From NCBI GenBank assembly GCA_024704765.1, contig JAKMXF010000075.1:1-32841 (forward strand): a DNA stretch of 32,841 nucleotides, read 5' to 3'. Both the position numbers and the translations under genes were made by a program. Below are positions 21,001-30,000 of this stretch, piece after piece. This stretch comes from Oopsacas minuta. Its lineage: Eukaryota; Porifera; Hexactinellida; Lyssacinosida; Leucopsacidae. Position 1 is the stretch's first letter, and every line of letters starts with the position of its first letter. The notes below the pieces were generated by a model, which saw only the letters and a program-made list of their open reading frames with translations, was not told the origin of the DNA and made no database searches.

Positions 21001-24000
21001 ACTCAATCGTGATTATGCCCATACTTGGGCATTATCAAGATTAGGCAATAGTGCTTCAAGATATCGTATGAAAATCTATTACAAGGGTATGGGAAGTTGG
21101 GTATATAGTGCATATTGGCTGGACTGATTTAACTAAAACTCTCGCAACAATCGAGTTATAAGTGGATATTGGCCAAAAATTTGCTATCCATGGAATCTAG
21201 TATAGCTCAATTATGTGACAACTTTATAATTTATATTTTATGTATAAAACATCTTTAATTCACTTGATATTAATTCTGGAATTGAAGATGCACTAGTGAT
21301 CGTCTATCAGAGATTTAAATTCGAGTGCCGAGTCCCATGCGAACACAAAGTGTTCGCATGCCCCGCAGCGCGAGCAAGTGAAGCAACTCATACAGATTAA
21401 TTGTGTTTTAATAGTATAGACCATGAGAATTGCTCAGTTTCTCTCAACGGCTATGAGAGAAGTCGAGGATGCTGAATCTGAATTTTACATTTTAAGTTTG
21501 TGCTAACTAAACTTTCTAATCCGGAATTTAGTAGGGATACCGAAAAATTAGTAATCTGAATTATTTTATGATTTCTTTTGAATCAAAAGTTCATTTTCAA
21601 GTTATATTCAATAATTCAACCTAATTTTATGCTTTATATCTAATTAATCTATTACAGCAGATAGATCATAGATATGTATAACTTGTGATGTCATCATTTT
21701 ATTGTCGCGTCTTTTTAGGATTCCAAAATCTCCCCAACCTTCCACCCATGCAAGAGGAAGCTCACAGTCTGATGAATAGTTATGAAATGAAGGCAAAGAT
21801 AGAGTTTGATGAGTTTTCAATGAATTCTTTCAATCCCCTCGTCGACGAGTTTGGCACTTATCCCGGAGACCCTTATATGTATAGTTCACACCCATTCCAG
21901 GATATGAATCAACCAATCTCTTCAATCACAGACCAACCCCCAATGGGACACTTAGGACATTTCCCCACACAATTTCCAATTAACCCTTCAGAAAAGATGT
22001 CCATGGGTGTACAACTAAACCCTCAACAAACACATCAAATGGGAATGGGAGTCAATATGGGCTACCCCAACTCACATTTCCCAAACTACATTAGCATGTC
22101 AGGGGTCCCCATGTCCAATCTAGGAGCTCCACCTAACGGATCCTCGATGGGACTCCCATTACAGAGCGGACAAATACAGGGCAGTGGTATACCTCCTATG
22201 AGTCAGGTGCTAAATAAACCCATAAACAATCCCACATTGATACACCCTTCATCTACTGACCAAGCCTCTGATATCAAGCCACAACTTGGTTCAGCTAAGC
22301 AAAGAGATGCTATACACAATCCTGGAGTAAGTTCATATTATTACTCACTACCTGTATAATGTATTCCCAAAATGGGCATCACATTCCTCGTCGTATTTAG
22401 GTAATTCATGCTAATTTAAATTCATTACGAGCTTTTGGCTCGTCGCTTTGCGATGAACTCGGCGCATTGCGCCTCGCGCCTCGAGGTATCCATTATTCTC
22501 CAATTTCGGTGCCTTTGAGTATTATAATATAAATATATTTAGAACAATTCACAAATATACGTATATGGCATATATATTATTGAATTATTTTGTGAGATCA
22601 ACCCCGTTTGTAGCCGTTGAGAGCAAGTATCTCCGTAAACTTTGAGATTTTGCTAATTTATTCTCTTTATATTCATAAAAACAATAATAAATTTACAAAT
22701 GAAAAACTTCAAAATGCGAGAAGGGGCTTAAGCGTACTGTGTAGCCGTGTAGAGCAAGCCTACTCATAAAAACATAAATATATTACATGTCAACGGACAA
22801 ACAGACAAACAACAATTTATATTTAATTATATAGATGTTGTTTACGATGCCATATTCGGACTCAGCATACTCGATTACCCCAGTGTAGTCGTTGAGAGTA
22901 TGATTCTACCTCAATTTTGAATTTGTTTACTTTATATTCATTAAAACAACAATAAATTTGCATATGAAAAAATGCGAAATTCGGATTCAGCGTACTTAGT
23001 TACCCTTGAGTAGCCGTTTAGAGCAAGCCCGTAAGTATATTTAGAGATTTGGCTAATTTGTTTACTTCATATTCATAAAAACAACAATAAATTTACAACA
23101 TTTTGAGTTCGCATGTAAATATTTAGAACAACAAACATTCACAACAGGGAAATTAATAAACGGGTTGTTAGAAGGAAATTAATAAATTAATAAGTTCAGA
23201 CTCCCTAGAGTATTGATTTAGTTGATTGGTAAGAAACATGACTCAGAGGACCGACCACTAGAGCTGCACTATCATCCCGTCAGCTGGACATTTTAGTTAT
23301 TAGATATTTGTATGAAATAGTAATGATTCGTTAAAAAGATTATTCGATTGGACATTTACATCAAATCCCATACTTGCCAACCTGAGTGAAGAAAAAGCGG
23401 ACGGTAGGTACTAATTTAGCGGAACATCACGAGACGTAGCATATTTGTATTAGATTGGACTACAAAAACGCGGGATAATAAGGTTTTAGGCAAGTTTTAG
23501 CGGGACATTAGCCTCATTGGCTTTCGACACATCCGAAAAATCAGGACAGTCGGCAAGTATGAAATCCACAACTCTGGTTGGAGATAATAACTCTGAACAC
23601 TGAACTGAATAAATTATAATTAGGTTATATAAAATATATTAGTTGTTTCTCATCCGGAATTTCTTCAGAAACTGGCACGGCGGGCGGTATTTTATTTTTA
23701 TTTTTTATAGGCCAGTTAATATATAAAATATTTGGCACTTCGATTATCTCGCCACATTCTTTCTGGGCATTAAAATATTGAATTTTCAACTATACGACTA
23801 GTAAAATGTGGATTGTACTCTCTGGAACCAAGAATTAACCTTAAATTTGGAAAAAATACAAATAAAATCTTTCTTGGTGGGGGACAAAACTGGGGCGAGA
23901 AGGGATTAGAAACAAGTATAACACTTTACATGGGCTAAAATATACATCAACATTTACAACATAATTATCTATGAAATGTAGTATAGTATAAGAATTCGGA

Positions 24001-27000
24001 ACTCAAAATTAGTCAAACTTGGAAATATTATATCTCGCAAGAATGTTAACTTTAATTACAAAATTTTGTCATAACAAACGTTGTATGTTTAGAAACGTGT
24101 AATTTAGTTGAAATTTCAATTTCGAAAAAAAATCTCGAAAAGATATTTTGAACGTTTTTAGATATTCATAGACGTTCCTATTCTGTAATTCTAACCAAAT
24201 AAAATAATGGGAAGGATATCAAATTTAAATATCAGGTGTGCAAACTCGAATTCTGCGCTAAATTCACACTCGTAGCTTTCAAATTTTATATTATAAATGT
24301 ATAATATTACCTTTAGACTCCTGTGGTTTGTTCTCCTGACTCCTCCAGTAACGTGACTAGTCAGAAAGCATTATGCACTAGTTCCACCACTTCTCTCATG
24401 CCCCATACTCAACCCAACCATTCTGCAATAGACTCACAACTTTGTCAAACACATTCTGGACAATCTAACCTACAAAATCAGGTTTGTTATATAACTAACA
24501 TAAATAATTCACTTTAATTTATACGTCCTTTGTTACTACTCTCCATCGTCTTTTCAGCGATTATTTGCTTATTAACATCGCGATAGGAATGTCATATTAT
24601 TGAGGTTCACAAGTTAAGTATCTCAAATTCTCGAACTACTCACAGAAGAGACAATTTGTCTCTCTACGAGTGTTTCTATGCTCAGAGATTTCACCAAGGC
24701 TGCCTTGGTGAAAATATTCATTAGTATATTGCTACAGTCAAGGTTGCACGGTTGGCAGATATCGATATACGTATTGGAAATTTCCAAAATCTGCTCTACA
24801 TTTCTCAAAGTAGAAAAAATTTGTTATAGTGCTTTGGTATTTCTACTTTTCGGCTGTTTTTGGAGCTGTTCAAACTCTATCTAACGCTAATAAGAAGAGA
24901 GAAGAACAAAGTGTCATGTAACCTTTGAACAGCTCATTTAGCCCCTCTGTAACATTATATTTTATTGTACAACTTGGGTTATTGGTAACCACTTCATTAC
25001 CATCCCTTCAATAATACTATATATTCAAATATGTTCACAACTCTCCAATCTGTTTCATTAGATCGGGTTTCATCACAATTTACTATTAAAATCTTCCAAT
25101 GTCTAACAGTTATAACTTTGCAGGAGAATATAATTATATAAGAACTCTGTCTGCTTTAGACAAAACACAATAATTTAGTTTGTATGAGCTGACTGTTAAG
25201 AAAGAAATGCTACATATGTGTCACGAGCTAAACTTCTCCCAATATGTATTTCCCTGTTTGGTTCTTACTAATTACCCTCAGAATGAGGGTAATTAGTAAG
25301 AGCTAACACTGGCAGCAATATTCAATATTGTCTATGTAAAGGGTGGCTATTGACACCGACCAGTATTTCACTAATTCGAAAAAATCCAATCCAACATCTG
25401 TAGCTCGCTTCAAAATACCCAATTCCACAATCAGGGGTGACACATAATCCGGACACCTCACAACGTGCTTGACACATGCGAGAAATCTACTACCGGCCGG
25501 TGTAAATTGACCCCCCCCCCTCCCCCCGATTTAAATAGTGGGTGCAGCCAATTAGAATGATGATTTAATTTTTTTGTTTTCTTCAGTAATATAATTATAA
25601 GGATTATTCGGCTTAAGATGTACTCTAGAGCCGATAGAGCAGGGTTTCTCTACTTGTGGTCAAGTTGAAGCTCCATGATCAATTTGACCAAACATGACCA
25701 AATATGTCGACCCGGGCGTAGTCATGATATAAAATTTCTAAAAGTGTGGCCACAGCCCATGAAAGTGTGAGAAACCCTGCTATACAGTCTAGACGTACTT
25801 GTCTCTCATAACTGAATTTTATCCCATCTAATCTATTATAAATGATTCTATTAGTATGTACAATCTGATAAGATGTACAAAATTTGTATTCCCGAAAGAA
25901 CGAATCTATTGAATTCTGCCTGCTATTCAGGGAGATAATTATACAGGGTTTTCAGGGCACGCTACTACCGCCCCTCCCGAACTTTCATACGCCTACAAAT
26001 CAGTAAATTAGTGTTACGGTATAGGGAAAGATCCAATCCTCAATTTCCACGCTCCTAAGTATAATTTCATCAAAATTATGCGCCTAGAGGAGCGCCCGGT
26101 GCTCCTACATAATCTCTCGCTGTTAGTACGTACTCTGTTATTTACCATGAGGACACAATTTGATTTTTATCATTTCTTTAGAAATCTGATAATAATCATA
26201 ATACAAACCACGTATTCACTATGTATATTTTTCACAATTTCGTATGCTATTTACATAAAATCATACTGATACAGGGGCGTAATAAGGGGAGGCAATGGAA
26301 GCGGTATTTTTACATTATGTTCCACACTATTACACAAATCGCACACAATCGCATCGCATTTTGTCGAAAATACGTTGGGGTACTCAATATTGAATCTAAG
26401 CCTATTATTCGAAAAGCTTTGTGAAAACTACACCAGGATATGATTTAGGGGGGGGGGGCACTGTCTCAATGCATCTACTGTAGTTGTAAGAACGCGAACC
26501 CATTTTTTGGGTCTGATTTCTCTAAAAGGGGACTAAAATCTTGTTCATAATAAACAACAGCAATCAATTTATGTTAAGCGAACTATATTTGTACATAAGC
26601 TATGGGAATTATCAATATCGTGACAGTATGAAATTATCAATTAATCAGTCCTATGTCACTATGTGTAATTAGGTTCTATGGAAATTTTAATAACTAAAAC
26701 GCACTTTTGTCAGAGATGCAACATCCCGCAATTTCACGATCCGGATTGGACCGTCATTGATTTTTATTTGGGCTGCCCGTCCCGTTCCAGACCGATAGCC
26801 TATTACTGGTTTCGTTTTCAGCCACTTTAAGAGTATTTCTACGTCCCTGTACAATGGTTGATGGATCGTTTGTCCGATCTAGTTCTCTGATTTAGTGCTT
26901 ACTGTACTAATTCGGAGCGGTCTATATCGTACTTAAGAAAAATGGACCGGACCTACCTGGAACCGATCGGTCCAGGTAGGACCGCTGCATCGCTGGCTTG

Positions 27001-30000
27001 TGTCCTTTGACTTAATTCATATTTCTAAGAATGCGAACTCAACATAAATTAGTACGTCACCTATATTGATTAAAATTCAAGGAACTTACAGAATTCTGTT
27101 TTACATTTTTCTTTTTTTGCAAAATTCAAGCACTTCAGAACGGTATTTGTGTGAACATACTCACTACTTTTAACATTCTTACAGCTTAGTGGGGCCATGG
27201 ACCGTAATATTATGGCTTTGGCAAAGGAAATTTTACGGTGCTGGTATTGACATGAAATATTATTTTACAATTTAAACGCTGAGTTTACTTAAGCCATTTA
27301 AGGTAATAAAGAAAATATTCCCCCTGTCCCCGGTTTCTAGGCACCGATTAGCAAGATTATCTTGTAAAAATTCTGAAATCACCGCCTGTCCCGAGGTAAT
27401 TTTCCCTTAGGCCACCGGATTCAGTCTAATTTGTTATCGCTCTGGTTAGCGATAATACTTATGTACAAATACGGAAGTAATCTTTAGAAGTCAAAATATT
27501 GTACCAGATTGAATTGTAACAATATACTATACTTCTAATCTATTAATTGTAATCTGATCATTGATATGATTCCTACAACGTATCGTTGTCATATCTACCT
27601 ACGTGTAATTTGATAACATTCTAAAACTTGACCTGGGAGGGAAAAATGCAATTACTTATCAATTACAGAAACAATATACGGCTAGCCTCTAAAAGCTAAA
27701 TTCATTATCTGGTGAACATATTGCTCAATATTAATTTTATTTTAAACAGCTAATACACACCAATAAACTATTTACAGCTAATATACACTCGCCATACCAT
27801 ATACCTGAGAATTTGGTTATATAATTTGAAATTAGTGGGAGATGCGAGCAAAGCGAGCCGAAATTTACTATTTGTAATGTGAGCCAAATATTTATTGCAT
27901 TCAAAAATACAATCATTCCAGATAATGTAATATATCCCAGTGTGGGTATACATACTCCATCCTCCCAACCGGATCCGCCACGAGGTTGTCATTTGACAAC
28001 CTCCACGTAGATCTGTCACTGGCAGCCCTTGCGTACACATCAGCAGTGGCGGTCCCAAGGGGGGGCAAACGGGGCATTTGCCCCGGATTTGGAAAGCCTG
28101 GCCCCAGCCAGACCCCGCTTTGACAGATTATCAGACCACCACTGCCCATTATATAATAAGATTTTCCACGGGTTTGAAATTTTTGCACCGGCCTTTCCTC
28201 GAATATGCAAAGTCCTGGGACCACCCCTGCACATCAGCACATTGTTTTGAGTGATGCAAATTCCGAAACCCTCACCCCTGAATTCCCAAATCCCATCCCA
28301 TCCCATCCCATTATCACGATTCTTACACTCCGTGTTTTGTCTTTAATAACTAAATACTTGGTTCGGGTTAGGTCTGATCGTACAAAATATCTAAGACAAT
28401 TATGGTCCAGGATTATCACACCTATGGTGTATATCTACAACTATATGATAATTAACTACATATACATATATGAAATAATGGAGCTATGAGCTATGACGTC
28501 TAATCGAAACCTAAGCACTTAATTAGTGTCTGTATTATTAGATCTATTATTTATCAATATAAAATACCTATGTATAGCCGTTAAGAGGGAGTATCTACGT
28601 ATATATTGAGATTCAAGTATTTGTTTACTTTATATTCATAAGAACAACAATAAATTTACATGTGAGATACGTACTTGAAAATACTAAAACATGTAATCTC
28701 TAGCATTCTATTGAATTTTACAAAGAAATGTATGAAAATTTGATTAATCACCTAAAGGGTGTGAAAATATACACATCAAAAATTCTTCAGGTGCACAACT
28801 AGATGTCACTACGAGTATACATACCAAATTTCGAGTCTTAATCTGCAAAGGTGTGAACAGGAGAGCGAAATTTTAAACTAATTATATAATCATACAAGTA
28901 TGCATGTCCTTGTTGTTTTTATGAGAATAACATTAACGACTAACCCGAAACGACATAAAGTAGTCCTTTTGCAGCTCTGCAGTATAGGAAATATATACAG
29001 GTAATTTCTTTTAACAATAATGATGATTTACACTACAGCTACAATCAGGCAAACTTAATTATGCTAGCATCTATTCTGCCCCTTCTTGTTTAGTTGTTTA
29101 CGTACAAGGAGTTATGTTGATATTTGGATAAAGTTACAAATAGATTAGTTTCTAACGTATAACTGGCTCGTTAACAAATTTGCACAGGCAGTTACTAATG
29201 TTTGGTAACTTCACTCATAAATTTGAGACTGCGTACTGGTAACTTTTTGGGACAGAACTAACTTTATGAAATTCAAATAGAATCTCTAGCCCAATAACAG
29301 CGGCAAACAGACAAGTATTGAGATTTCATAATGTAGGAAATCTTTTGATTTAATAGTTGAAAAAGAACACATCAAGATCAAATTGAAAAATCAGTATTAT
29401 AATTTTAATTAGTCTCTTCCTAGTAGAGAGTATACTCGCAGTGCCAGTGATGCATGAACATTCCTTAATTGTAATATAATCCATATTTGTACATTACAGA
29501 CTAATGGCCATCTGATATATTATCCAACACAATCATGTAATACATCAGTAGATAGACTCTAATTATGTTATCTCTAATTAATTGAATTTATTCACCACCC
29601 ATGTGCTATCAAATGATCTAAATATCTTATCTCCATTTTATTCTCACTACTTAGGACTTATTATTAATCCATCATTGTTTTAATTATATAAAAGTGATTA
29701 TTATTTGATGAAATATTTCGTAATGACATTATCACTCGGCCTTAGATTCTTAGACACTATCAAAAGATTTAAAATTACCAATATTAGACATTGAGCATGA
29801 TAAATGAATGTATGCCTCGTAGTTTACTGAATACATTTACTTTTACGTATTTTTATAGCCATTAAGTTTCATACGACATTTTGTACTCTCTTGTAATACT
29901 TGTAACCTATATGTCATGGCTAAAATGGAAATTTGACCTCAACTGCATTTCTAAGATCTACGTGTCAATGCGTCATACACGAGATTGAATTATCATTTAC

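Larger units (their letters stand above)
15041..21718 (+). other. CBP/p300 intron 1 (6.7 kb, repeat-filled)
   Basis: It runs from GTAAGA to a TTTTTAG acceptor. It contains the MITEs, duplications and foldbacks listed separately and no convincing additional exon. The remaining stretches (about 15050-15960 and 19530-20580) are AT-rich and show nothing I can name. Confidence 0.8.
22327..24316 (+). other. CBP/p300 intron 2 (2.0 kb)
   Basis: It runs from GTAAGT to a CCTTTAG acceptor. The left half is a cluster of plus-oriented dispersed repeats and the middle holds a small MITE; from 23570 to 24316 it is plain AT-rich DNA with no exon visible. Confidence 0.8.

Noticed and set aside
27196-27420. 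Possible hAT-like element (GTGGGGCCATGG...GGCCACCGG)
   Set aside because: The ends are only loosely complementary and no target duplication is seen.
27768-28306. Overlapping open frames on both strands
   Set aside because: They arise from the GC-rich hAT element 28044-28229 and its flanks.
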